From: Calditrichia bacterium
Lineage (GTDB): Bacteria; Calditrichota; Calditrichia; JAJRVZ01
NCBI GenBank assembly: GCA_030634505.1
Contig: DAOWAQ010000086.1
Span: 1-7,708 of the forward strand
Reading direction: 5' to 3'
DNA length: 7,708 nucleotides
Shown: positions 1 to 6,703 of the stretch, piece after piece
Layout: every line of letters starts with the position of its first letter
Numbering within the stretch: position 1 is the first letter of the stretch
The notes under the pieces: model-generated
Database searches by the model: none
Told to the model about the DNA's origin: nothing
The model's input: only the letters and a program-made list of their open reading frames with translations
Made by a program: the position numbers and the translations under genes

Positions 1-536
1 AATACTTTGGCAAATAATGATTCATTTGCTTTACTGATTTCAACACCTGTTTCAACTATAAGCATTGAATGATCCATTGTGATTTCTATCGGCGGTAAAC
101 AGGTTTGGTCATCGCATGCCTGGTAATAGACATAACCTTTAATATTCGCTTGTTCCAAATCTAAATCAGGAGAAATTGTCACTGTGGAAAGCGCATAAAC
201 TGTCCCTTCATACACAGACATATCACCTTCTGAAAATGCGAACTTTTTCAACTCCGGCTCCGGAAACTGAATTTTACCAAAAGTAATGCCTTCAATCGGT
301 TCAAATGATATTTCTGTTCCGATTAAAAAATCTTCCAATGGTTGATTAGAATTAATATGCCATGGTTCGATTATATCAATTTTGATTAAAACCTGGTAAC
401 TGTTTTGTTTTGCCATTTGTTCTACAGGAAAAATAAGTCGTGCAGTAACATGTGATTCATCCTGAGCAATAGCGGCAAAATTTAATGCGATTAGTAAAAT
501 TGATAGAATCGAAAAATATGTTTTGAATTTATGCAT
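1..536 (-). CDS. DsbD-like thiol:disulfide interchange protein, N-terminal domain (partial, runs off left edge)
   Basis: The reading frame opens at an ATG at 536-534 and stays open to the window edge, giving 178 residues. A Shine-Dalgarno-like GAGGG lies about 8 bases upstream. Residues 1-24 form a Sec signal peptide (basic start, hydrophobic core, Ala-Ile-Ala then Gln at the likely cleavage site), so the domain should be periplasmic. The mature part matches the DsbD alpha-domain pattern: an early PWHINSN stretch (residues 59-64) and, near the end, YYQACDDQTCLPP with Cys141 and Cys146. In E. coli DsbD the equivalent cysteine pair (Cys103 and Cys109) passes electrons to periplasmic partners such as DsbC; here four residues separate the cysteines instead of five. 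The membrane core and C-terminal thioredoxin domain would lie outside the window. It could instead be a stand-alone DsbD-alpha protein. The family call is fairly safe; the full architecture is unknown. Confidence 0.82.
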   Translation of the reverse strand, partial: MHKFKTYFSILSILLIALNFAAIAQDESHVTARLIFPVEQMAKQNSYQVLIKIDIIEPWHINSNQPLEDFLIGTEISFEPIEGITFGKIQFPEPELKKFAFSEGDMSVYEGTVYALSTVTISPDLDLEQANIKGYVYYQACDDQTCLPPIEITMDHSMLIVETGVEISKANESLFAKV

Positions 537-647
537 CGAAAATTCCCTCAAAAATGTATTTTTAATGTAATGAAAAAAGTCGATTAAAGTTACAAAAATT
601 CAAAGTTTAATAAAATAATTACAGGAACATATTAGTGCAGATAATCG

Positions 648-664
648 TTTGCTTGGAAAGCAAA
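648..664. repeat. Short perfect palindrome upstream of htrA
   Basis: The arms TTTGCTT (648-654) and AAGCAAA (658-664) are exact reverse complements with a 3-base spacer. The element lies about 80 bases upstream of the htrA start and just upstream of the candidate promoter, a plausible place for an operator. No T-tract follows on the plus strand, so it is unlikely to be a terminator. Chance occurrence in A+T-rich DNA cannot be excluded. Confidence 0.4.
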
Positions 665-672
665 TATGAATT

Positions 673-701
673 TTGGCATTTAATCATTTTATGTCTAAAT
701 T
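673..701 (+). promoter_or_regulatory. Candidate promoter for the htrA operon
   Basis: TTGGCA at 673-678 resembles a sigma-70 -35 box, and TAAATT at 696-701 sits 17 bases further on as a weak -10 box. The run TAAATTTTTG (696-705) also loosely resembles the TAnnTTTG -10 element of Bacteroidota. It lies about 40 bases before the htrA start. In DNA this A+T-rich such matches are common, so the call is tentative. Confidence 0.25.
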
Positions 702-743
702 TTTGTTTTTATTTTAAACATCATTTTAAGGAATCCAATTTGT

Positions 744-2072
744 ATGATATTATTTAAATTAATCTTCTCTTTTCTATTTTTTGTTTTTCCTCTTTTTGCA
801 CAAAATCATTTTCAAGAGCAGATTTTAGATGTAAAAAACAAGGTGTTGCCGGCGCTTGTCCACATTCAACCTGTAAAAGAAATTTTTGCATCGGGAAAAC
901 GTGTTAAAGTAAAAGTAACCGGTTCAGGCATAATTTTCAGCCCTGAAGGCTACGTCTTGACAAATAATCATGTTGCTGAAAAAGCCAAGTATGTAGTTTG
1001 TACATTAGCAAACAAAGATGAAGTACCTGCATATGTAGTCGGATTAGATGCTCTAACTGATTTAGCTGTGTTAAAACTTGATTTATCCGGCAAGGATTAT
1101 AAAACTGTTGGTCATGTAAATTTCGGAGACAGTGATAGCCTGCAAGTAGGGCAATTTGTTATGGCCCTCGGTTCGCCATTAGGGCTCAGTCGCTCTGTTT
1201 CACTGGGAGTCATTTCTTCTTTAGACAGGTATTTTGAAGACCGTGGAAAAATGGTTTCACCTTTTAATTTGTGGATTCAAACCGACGCTGCAATCAACCC
1301 GGGAAATAGTGGTGGTCCGTTAGTGGATATGGACGGAAATGTTATCGGTATAAATGCCCGCGCAATAACTTTTGGAGAAAATTTAGGTTTCGCAATTCCA
1401 ATCAATACCGCCAAACTTGTGATTGACAGAATTCTGAAATATAAAGAAGTAAAGAGGTCATATATCGGTATCGAATGGCAGGAAATAAAAGACCTTAAAT
1501 ATTATAAAAATGACCCTTCTTTAAGCGGTGTTTTAGTTTCCCATATTGATAAAAACTCACCTGCTGAAAAGGCTGGAATTAATCCCGGAGATATAATTTA
1601 TTCATTAAATGGTACTGAGATTTCTGCTGTCTTTAGGGAAGAACTACCATTCATCAGAAAAAAAATATCAGAAATAACGGTTGGAGATAACATTGCTTTT
1701 GACCTGCTGAGAGACAACAAAAAAATTAAAATTGAATTAATCACTGAACTGCGAGGAAAATTTGAAGGTAACGAATTTGAATGCGAAGAGTGGGGACTTT
1801 CAGTAAAAGAGATTACTCCAAGAATTGCTAAAAATTTCAAATTAAAAGACACAAATGGTGTTTTAATCAGCGGAGTCAGAAGGGGTAGTTTGGCCGATGA
1901 TGCTGAAGTATTTAGAGGAGATATATTAAATAAAATTGACGACAAAAATATAATAAACCTGGATCAATTCAAAGAAATTTATAAAAACCTTAAATTCTTA
2001 CCCAAAAAAGGCAGAATGTTGCAGGTGTCATTCAGAAACTCTACGAAATTTGCTTTACTCAAGGAGAAATAG
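744..2072 (+). CDS. HtrA/DegP-family periplasmic serine protease with two PDZ domains
   Basis: A 442-residue protein of ordinary length for the DegP/DegQ group. Residues 1-19 are a Sec signal peptide (very hydrophobic, ending PLFA before Gln), giving a periplasmic product. The trypsin-like domain (about 25-235) carries an intact triad: His76 in LTNNHV, Asp106 in LTDLAVLKLD and Ser189 in NPGNSGGPL. PDZ1 spans about 237-335, opening with the ligand loop YIGI; PDZ2 spans about 348-438. Family members degrade or refold misfolded envelope proteins as trimers or larger cages. The ATG is preceded by AAGGAA about 10 bases upstream. It is the first gene of a likely three-gene unit; its stop lies one base before the start of a degenerate paralogue. 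The long Q-linker LA loop of E. coli DegP is absent, which is more like DegQ. The exact Deg subtype is not certain. Confidence 0.95.
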   Translation: MILFKLIFSFLFFVFPLFAQNHFQEQILDVKNKVLPALVHIQPVKEIFASGKRVKVKVTGSGIIFSPEGYVLTNNHVAEKAKYVVCTLANKDEVPAYVVGLDALTDLAVLKLDLSGKDYKTVGHVNFGDSDSLQVGQFVMALGSPLGLSRSVSLGVISSLDRYFEDRGKMVSPFNLWIQTDAAINPGNSGGPLVDMDGNVIGINARAITFGENLGFAIPINTAKLVIDRILKYKEVKRSYIGIEWQEIKDLKYYKNDPSLSGVLVSHIDKNSPAEKAGINPGDIIYSLNGTEISAVFREELPFIRKKISEITVGDNIAFDLLRDNKKIKIELITELRGKFEGNEFECEEWGLSVKEITPRIAKNFKLKDTNGVLISGVRRGSLADDAEVFRGDILNKIDDKNIINLDQFKEIYKNLKFLPKKGRMLQVSFRNSTKFALLKEK

Positions 2073-2076
2073 ATTG
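2061..2076 (+). promoter_or_regulatory. Ribosome-binding site and TTG start that fix the N terminus of the pseudo-HtrA gene
   Basis: AAGGAG at 2061-2066 is followed after 7 bases by TTG at 2074-2076. This strong Shine-Dalgarno lies inside the last codons of htrA, whose TAG stop (2070-2072) is one base before the TTG. The other in-frame TTG at 2050 has no such site and would place a charged segment (YSRRNR) ahead of the signal peptide. The arrangement suggests translational coupling to htrA. Confidence 0.8.
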
Positions 2077-3501
2077 TTTAAAAAAATTATCTTTTTAATA
2101 ATTATACTTTTTATTAGCATAAACAACTTACCTGCAAATCCGGAAATATCCTGGCCTGATAATATAAATAATTTTATAAATGGCACTTGTATCGTTGAAT
2201 TTTATGAACCACAGAATGGAAATTCAGAAATAAAGGATCGATCAAGAATAAAGAAATATTTAACAGGCTTATTAGTCTCAAAAACAGGATTAATATTGAC
2301 TACTGATGAGATATATCCTGTCAATCTGGATATTAGCTCAAGCAGTTTTTATTTTCACCAGTCACAACATTTACCTGAAGATATAACTGTCGAATTTGAA
2401 AATGACCAAAAATTCAAAGCAACATTTTTAGGAAAAGATGAAGAAACTAAGATTGCTTTTTTAAAAATTGATAAACCAAAAGACCTTCCGCAGCACATTA
2501 GTTTTAAAACTGAGACCTCTTTCAAGATCGGGCAATCAATTTTCCTGATTGAAAGATTAGGTGAAAAATATGATTTTGAACCTATTGTAAATTCTGAAAA
2601 CATCAATTCTACAATAGAAAAACCACGTAAAAAATTATTGATAAATTCTAATTTAAATGTCTTGTCAAACGGCGGGCTTGTTTTGGATGCAGGTGGAAAT
2701 GCCGTGGGAATTATTCAGAATAATAGGCAAAACTATGGTTATAGTGAAGAAATTATGGAATCTCAATCTACAATAATTGAAATTTTATTAGCGTCAGATT
2801 TTGAAAAATTAATTGCGAATCCTCCGATATTATCCAAGATGAAAAACGGAACCAGAAAAAGCTGGCTTGGTATTCAGATGCAAGTTTTAACAAAAGATAT
2901 GGCAAAATACTGGGGAATGGAAAACACCTCGGGAATAATTATAAATAAAATTGTACCGGATTCTCCTTCGGAAAACGCCGGTTTGGAAATTGGAGATATA
3001 ATTTTATCAATCAATGATTTTCATTTAACAGGGGACGATAAAAAAAACCTGGATATATTTCGTAATCATGTTCGAAACCTGAATGAAAAAGATGTAAAAA
3101 TAACTTACATTCGGGAAGGTAAAACATATTCCACCAATGTATTTCTGAGAAGTGCTCCTAAAAGTCGATTCCTCGCAGAAGAAAAAATAATTGAAGATCT
3201 TGGATTTAGTGTGAAAGAATTGACACAGGATATTTTTCTTAACTATGACATTGATTTTGATACAGAAGGAGTTTGGGTTTCACAAGTTGAAAGTGCCGGT
3301 ATTGCAAGTATATCAGGTTTGCGAATTGGCGATTTGATATTAGAAATTAATAGTATATCAATTACTGATCTAAATGAATTTGATATTCATCTAAAAAATA
3401 TTCTTGAAAATGAACCGGAATACATACAATTTTTTATATTAAGACAAAACAAAACGCAATTTATTTTTTTAAAGATCCTAAAAGAAACAATTAAAAGTTA
3501 A
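2074..3501 (+). CDS. HtrA-like pseudoprotease: trypsin-fold domain lacking the catalytic triad, plus two PDZ domains
   Basis: Read from the TTG at 2074 this is a 475-residue secreted protein. Residues 1-21 form a signal peptide (MFKK, a hydrophobic run, then LPA before Asn). It keeps the HtrA layout: protease-like domain about 25-250, PDZ1 about 262-357 opening with WLGI, and PDZ2 about 373-468. Aligned by eye with the upstream protease, all three catalytic residues are replaced: the His is Glu79 (ILTTDEI), the Asp is Lys126 (DEETKIAFLKID) and the Ser is Asn199 (LSNGGLVLD). The oxyanion-hole GN is lost too, while the flanking glycines and strands remain. Proteolysis is therefore very unlikely. 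A chaperone, substrate-binding or regulatory partner role for the neighbouring protease is inferred. The open frame, codon use like its neighbours and good ribosome-binding site argue against a decaying pseudogene. Confidence 0.88.
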   Translation: MFKKIIFLIIILFISINNLPANPEISWPDNINNFINGTCIVEFYEPQNGNSEIKDRSRIKKYLTGLLVSKTGLILTTDEIYPVNLDISSSSFYFHQSQHLPEDITVEFENDQKFKATFLGKDEETKIAFLKIDKPKDLPQHISFKTETSFKIGQSIFLIERLGEKYDFEPIVNSENINSTIEKPRKKLLINSNLNVLSNGGLVLDAGGNAVGIIQNNRQNYGYSEEIMESQSTIIEILLASDFEKLIANPPILSKMKNGTRKSWLGIQMQVLTKDMAKYWGMENTSGIIINKIVPDSPSENAGLEIGDIILSINDFHLTGDDKKNLDIFRNHVRNLNEKDVKITYIREGKTYSTNVFLRSAPKSRFLAEEKIIEDLGFSVKELTQDIFLNYDIDFDTEGVWVSQVESAGIASISGLRIGDLILEINSISITDLNEFDIHLKNILENEPEYIQFFILRQNKTQFIFLKILKETIKS

Positions 3502-3530
3502 TTTAAATTGAAAAACGATAGGACGTTGTA

Positions 3531-3986
3531 ATGGATGTTTTAAAAACAATTTTTGACAAACAGTATGAATTAAACAAACGTATTTTGAAAGAACGTCACA
3601 ATAAAAATTACGATGAAATTTGTGACCACTCCAATAAATCAAAAGAGATGGATAAAGTTCGGACCGAGTGGATATTAAAGTATAACAGGGCTCAGATCCA
3701 TGAGTCCATTGAATTGGAAGATTCTTTTCCCTGGAAATGGTGGAAAGACGGTGATGAAATCGACTGGCAAAATGTTGGGATTGAACTTATCGATGAATTA
3801 CATTTTTGGGTGAGCAAATGCCAAATTGCCGGATTGGATGTTGAGAAACTCGGTAAACTATATGAACAAAAAAACAAGCTCAATCAATTGCGCCAAGACA
3901 AAGGCTATGGCAGCACTTACAAAAAAGTCGATGAACATGGTGTTGAAGATAATAAACGTATGGATGAGCTGTTAGGGGAAAAGTAA
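3531..3986 (+). CDS. Dimeric (all-alpha) dUTPase-family nucleotide pyrophosphatase
   Basis: A 151-residue cytosolic protein without a signal peptide. It shows the pattern of the all-alpha NTP pyrophosphatase superfamily (type 2 dUTPase, MazG-like): the two-part metal site ExxE (Glu58, Glu61) and ExxD (Glu85, Asp88, in ELIDELHF), with the PWKWWK block (68-72 region) between them. A late NQLRQDKGYGSTYKK stretch (about 118-132) matches the substrate loop of dimeric dUTPases. Members of that branch hydrolyse dUTP (and often dUDP) to dUMP and keep uracil out of DNA. The ATG has AGGA 7 bases upstream. The gene lies 29 bases after the pseudo-HtrA gene with no terminator between them, so it probably shares its transcript; a link to envelope stress is not obvious. 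A different nucleotide specificity is possible. Confidence 0.8.
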   Translation: MDVLKTIFDKQYELNKRILKERHNKNYDEICDHSNKSKEMDKVRTEWILKYNRAQIHESIELEDSFPWKWWKDGDEIDWQNVGIELIDELHFWVSKCQIAGLDVEKLGKLYEQKNKLNQLRQDKGYGSTYKKVDEHGVEDNKRMDELLGEK

Positions 3987-3993
3987 TTGTAAA

Positions 3994-4082
3994 TGTCATT
4001 CCCGTCCCGAATTCTCGGGAGGAATCCATATTTCTTGCAATAATATTCAATAGATTCCGGCTAAAAGATTGCCGGAATGACA
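3994..4082. repeat. MITE/REP-like dispersed repeat made of two hairpins
   Basis: The element is bounded by TGTCATTCC (3994-4002) and its reverse complement GGAATGACA (4074-4082), about 89 bases in all. Inside are two hairpins: TCCCGA (4005-4010) with TCGGGA (4015-4020), and ATTCCGGC (4054-4061) with GCCGGAAT (4071-4078). GGAATC (4021-4026) and GATTCC (4053-4058) also pair, so the whole can fold as one long imperfect stem. GTCATTCC...GGAATGAC repeats of this kind are common between genes in many bacterial genomes. It sits just after the dUTPase-like stop, in a convergent gap. The two ends differ, consistent with an old copy. No coding function is expected. Confidence 0.75.
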
Positions 4083-4102
4083 ACCCTTAGTTTTATGTAC
4101 AT

Positions 4103-4140
4103 AACCTTCCAGGGTTAGTAACCTGGAAGGTTTTTATTTT
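4103..4140 (+). terminator. Intrinsic terminator of the htrA / pseudo-htrA / dUTPase unit
   Basis: A perfect 11-bp stem, AACCTTCCAGG (4103-4113) with CCTGGAAGGTT (4122-4132), closes an 8-base loop and is followed by a T-rich run at 4131-4140. This is a textbook plus-strand terminator. It abuts the stop of the convergent sppA-like gene; read on the minus strand the hairpin lacks a good T-tract, so it would terminate that gene less well. Confidence 0.88.
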
Positions 4141-6541
4141 ACTCAATGATCAAATCATAAGGCATTAGATATAAATAAGGTTCATTTTCAAACGATTTAA
4201 ATTTATATCCGTAATAAATTAACTGCTGCATTTCTTCCGGCAATTGTGCTAATATTTTTGAGTCCATTACAAAATCGCTGCTGCCCAAGGGCCACACAAA
4301 ACCATATTTTGGCAACATAAGGATACTATATTCTTCGTCTTCCTGAATTCCTGCTTTTTGTTCAGCAGCTTCTATGGCGTCAAATAATCCACCCAATTTA
4401 TCCACAATTCCTTTTTCAACACCTTGTTTCCCTGTCCATATTCTTCCCCGTCCAATTTCGTTAACCTCTTCTATGGTCATATCTCTGCCTTCAGCGACCC
4501 GGGAAACAAATCGGTCGTAACCACTTTCCATAGTATGAATCATTCTTTCACGTTCTTTTTCTGTGTATCCGCGGGTATAACTATTCATTCCGGCATTTTC
4601 GCCACGTTTGATATGCTGAAATTTGATTCCAAGTTTTTCAAACAAACCTTTTAAATTTACTTTACCTGAATAAATTCCAATGGAACCGGTGGTTGTTGCC
4701 GGATTTGCAAAAATTTCATCTGCCGGAGAGGCAATAAAATATCCACCTGACGCTGCAACATCTGACATTGACACAATCACAAGTTTTTTATTTTCTCCGG
4801 AAGTTGTTAAAGCCACTTCCCGCCAAATCACTTCTGAAGCAAATGCAACTCCTCCCCCACTATCAATTCTAAGAATTATAGCTTTTATATTGCTATTTTC
4901 TCTCGCAGTTTTAATTGCACCGGCAATAGTATTATCACCCATGGTCTGTCCAATATAGAATTCATTACTATTTTCACCAGACATTATCATTCCCGTAGCA
5001 AACACGATGGCTATCTTTTCATTTGGTTTTACTTCCCAATCATATTCATAGGGTTTCAATAAGTTATAGCTGGAATAAGAAATCAAATTGTTTGAATTTT
5101 CATTTTCATCAAAATAGGATTTTAGTTCATCCCTGTAAAAATACTCATCAATCAAACCAAGGTCTTTAGCTTCTTCAGCCAGATAAGGTGCATTATTAAT
5201 TAATACCTTTAATGAATCTTTATTTATATTCCGTTTGAGACTAATCTCATCCAGGATATCTGCATAAAACTGGTCTGCGAATGAATTTATTACTTCTCTC
5301 TGGTAATGAGACATACTGTCCCGGGTAAACATATCCGATGCTGTTTTATACTCTTTGATATGTTCCAGTTCAGCTACAATCCCAAGTTTATCCAGTGTTC
5401 CCTTGACGAACATTGAAGTAAATTGAATACCTGTTAAATTTAAATGCCCTGCAGGATGCAGAAAGATTTTATTGGCTTCCGCAGCAAGTAAATACTGGCG
5501 CGTGTTTAGATATTCCGCATATACAATAACTTCTTTCCCTGATCCTTTAAAATTATAAAGGATACCTGTCAACTCCTGAATCTTTGCATAACCGGCACTT
5601 AGTCCATCAATTTCCAGAACAATACCACTAACATTTTCATCATTCTGTAACTTTTCGATGATTTTGCCAAATTGATAAATCGTTAGTTTTCTTGATGCAA
5701 AAATTCCCCATCCCCTGTTTTGCTCAATTACAGAACCTCTAAGTACAAAATGTACATTTCTGGGTTTAGGTACGTCTGCAAAACTACGGAAATATTGACT
5801 GGAAGTTTGAATATATGCGCTTCCTCTCTCCAGATTATTATCCGAATTAAACGAATTGAATGAACCCATCAAACCAAATTTGAATGCCAAACCTAAACCA
5901 ATCCCTATATAATCTTCATCATATGTTCCTTTCAATAAAACACCATCCAAAGGTTCTGTCTCCAGGTTTAATCGCCATTCTACATTTTTAAAATAATCAG
6001 AATTGATTTCATCCGAGAAAAAAGCATCTGCTGAAATAGTAGTACGATTACCAAACGGTCTAAATGAAATACCAGCTTGATAATCCGGATTATTTTTCTT
6101 GGGGTCATTCAGAAAATTTCCTGTAAATCCTAAAGAAATTGATTTTAATGGTCTGAATAATAATCCCATACTTAAACCGTCCGCAAGATTTCCCATCGAA
6201 TTCCAACTGTAGCTAAACCCCATTTTTAGCAGGCGATTTAATTTCCACCCGGTTCCAAGAGAATATCTGCTAAAATCTATTCCCCCTTCTTTATTTTGTT
6301 GATAGGCGAATCCAAAATGTTCAGCATTAAATACAAATGTGTATATTTTTGTAAAATCATTTTCATCATAGCCATTTGCATACATCATTTGAAATCCGCG
6401 GTTGGTGCCTAACCCGGCTGGATTTGAAAGCAATGAAAAAACATTATCGGAATTTGCAACCGGATTTTGGAAATCGATTGTTTGTGAGAAAGAAACAGAT
6501 ATCATACAAAATATTATTGACATAATTGCTATTAATTTCAT
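4139..6541 (-). CDS. sppA: Signal peptide peptidase SppA fused to an N-terminal outer-membrane beta-barrel-like domain
   Basis: An 800-residue protein; E. coli SppA has 618. Residues 1-19 are a Sec signal peptide. Residues about 25-255 are not SppA: they begin with an SNPAGLG motif typical of PorV/FadL-like outer-membrane proteins and continue as a chain of short amphipathic, aromatic- and glycine-rich strands with polar turns, as in a beta-barrel. From about 260 two tandem SppA (ClpP-fold) repeats follow. Lys399 (KEYKTASDMF) and Ser598 (DVAASGGYF) match the catalytic Lys209 and Ser409 of E. coli, and their spacing is nearly the same (199 against 200). No inner-membrane anchor helix is apparent. 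SppA enzymes degrade cleaved signal peptides and membrane peptides. A periplasmic protease tethered to the outer membrane is inferred. The ATG has AGAGGA 4 bases upstream. The SppA call is firm; the barrel is a prediction. Confidence 0.92.
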   Translation of the reverse strand: MKLIAIMSIIFCMISVSFSQTIDFQNPVANSDNVFSLLSNPAGLGTNRGFQMMYANGYDENDFTKIYTFVFNAEHFGFAYQQNKEGGIDFSRYSLGTGWKLNRLLKMGFSYSWNSMGNLADGLSMGLLFRPLKSISLGFTGNFLNDPKKNNPDYQAGISFRPFGNRTTISADAFFSDEINSDYFKNVEWRLNLETEPLDGVLLKGTYDEDYIGIGLGLAFKFGLMGSFNSFNSDNNLERGSAYIQTSSQYFRSFADVPKPRNVHFVLRGSVIEQNRGWGIFASRKLTIYQFGKIIEKLQNDENVSGIVLEIDGLSAGYAKIQELTGILYNFKGSGKEVIVYAEYLNTRQYLLAAEANKIFLHPAGHLNLTGIQFTSMFVKGTLDKLGIVAELEHIKEYKTASDMFTRDSMSHYQREVINSFADQFYADILDEISLKRNINKDSLKVLINNAPYLAEEAKDLGLIDEYFYRDELKSYFDENENSNNLISYSSYNLLKPYEYDWEVKPNEKIAIVFATGMIMSGENSNEFYIGQTMGDNTIAGAIKTARENSNIKAIILRIDSGGGVAFASEVIWREVALTTSGENKKLVIVSMSDVAASGGYFIASPADEIFANPATTTGSIGIYSGKVNLKGLFEKLGIKFQHIKRGENAGMNSYTRGYTEKERERMIHTMESGYDRFVSRVAEGRDMTIEEVNEIGRGRIWTGKQGVEKGIVDKLGGLFDAIEAAEQKAGIQEDEEYSILMLPKYGFVWPLGSSDFVMDSKILAQLPEEMQQLIYYGYKFKSFENEPYLYLMPYDLIIE

Positions 6542-6703
6542 TTTTTCCTCTGATTATTATATGTGTTATGTTTAATTATGACTATTTTGTCAAAACATTT
6601 ATTTCTATACATTTTATTAAAAATTACATTTTACTAAAAATGTATAAGTAATTAAATTATATTTAAATTGCAAAATTTAACTTAAAGTAATACAGGATGA
6701 TAT
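6542..6703. promoter_or_regulatory. Divergent control region between sppA and the homoaconitase gene
   Basis: These 162 bases separate two genes pointing away from each other and must hold both promoters. The region is extremely A+T-rich, so individual -35 and -10 boxes cannot be chosen with confidence. It contains the tandem repeat and palindrome at 6606-6646 (listed separately) and a second 7-bp-arm palindrome, TTAAATT (6663-6669) with AATTTAA (6674-6680). Ribosome-binding sites are at about 6546-6551 (minus strand) and 6694-6697 (AGGA, plus strand). Confidence 0.5.
6606..6646. repeat. 17-bp tandem direct repeat with embedded palindrome, operator-like
   Basis: Two head-to-tail 17-base units lie at 6608-6624 and 6625-6641 and differ at one position (T at 6617, C at 6634). 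The second unit with its flank forms a perfect palindrome: TACATTTT (6625-6632), ACTA, AAAATGTA (6637-6644). The outer arms TATACATTTT (6606-6615) and AAAATGTATA (6637-6646) are also exact reverse complements. It lies about 60 bases from each flanking ATG, where a dimeric repressor or activator would act. Binding is inferred; no regulator is identified. Confidence 0.6.

Larger units (their letters stand above)
537..743. promoter_or_regulatory. Divergent intergenic region between the dsbD-like gene and htrA
   Basis: These 207 bases are very A+T-rich and must hold the promoters of both flanking genes, which point away from each other. No open frame of note is visible. A perfect 7-bp inverted repeat (TTTGCTT, GGA, AAGCAAA) sits at 648-664, and a weak promoter-like pair lies at 673-701; both are listed separately. 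The minus-strand side carries the ribosome-binding site of the dsbD-like gene at roughly 544-549. Confidence 0.55.

Noticed and set aside
1598..1945. 115-codon open frame on the minus strand inside htrA
   Set aside because: It lies entirely over the PDZ coding part of an unmistakable gene, has no ribosome-binding site and encodes no recognisable domain.
2074..3501. Calling the second HtrA gene a pseudogene
   Set aside because: The frame is intact over 475 codons, with a signal peptide, strong ribosome-binding site and well-formed PDZ domains; only the catalytic residues are changed.
3880..4083. 67-codon minus-strand frame across the end of the dUTPase-like gene and the repeat
   Set aside because: It is made partly of the double-hairpin repeat and has no family signature; it is a shadow.
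4424..4958. Two plus-strand frames (4424-4654 and 4680-4958) opposite sppA
   Set aside because: Both are antisense to the conserved catalytic part of SppA and show no plausible start context or domain.
6482..6541. SppA as a lipoprotein through Cys12
   Set aside because: Cys12 lies within the hydrophobic core and is preceded by Phe, which does not fit a lipobox; cleavage before Gln20 is more likely.
6663..6680. TTAAATT/AATTTAA palindrome upstream of the homoaconitase gene as a second operator
   Set aside because: It consists almost only of A and T in very A+T-rich DNA, so chance is a sufficient explanation; it is mentioned only in the intergenic entry.
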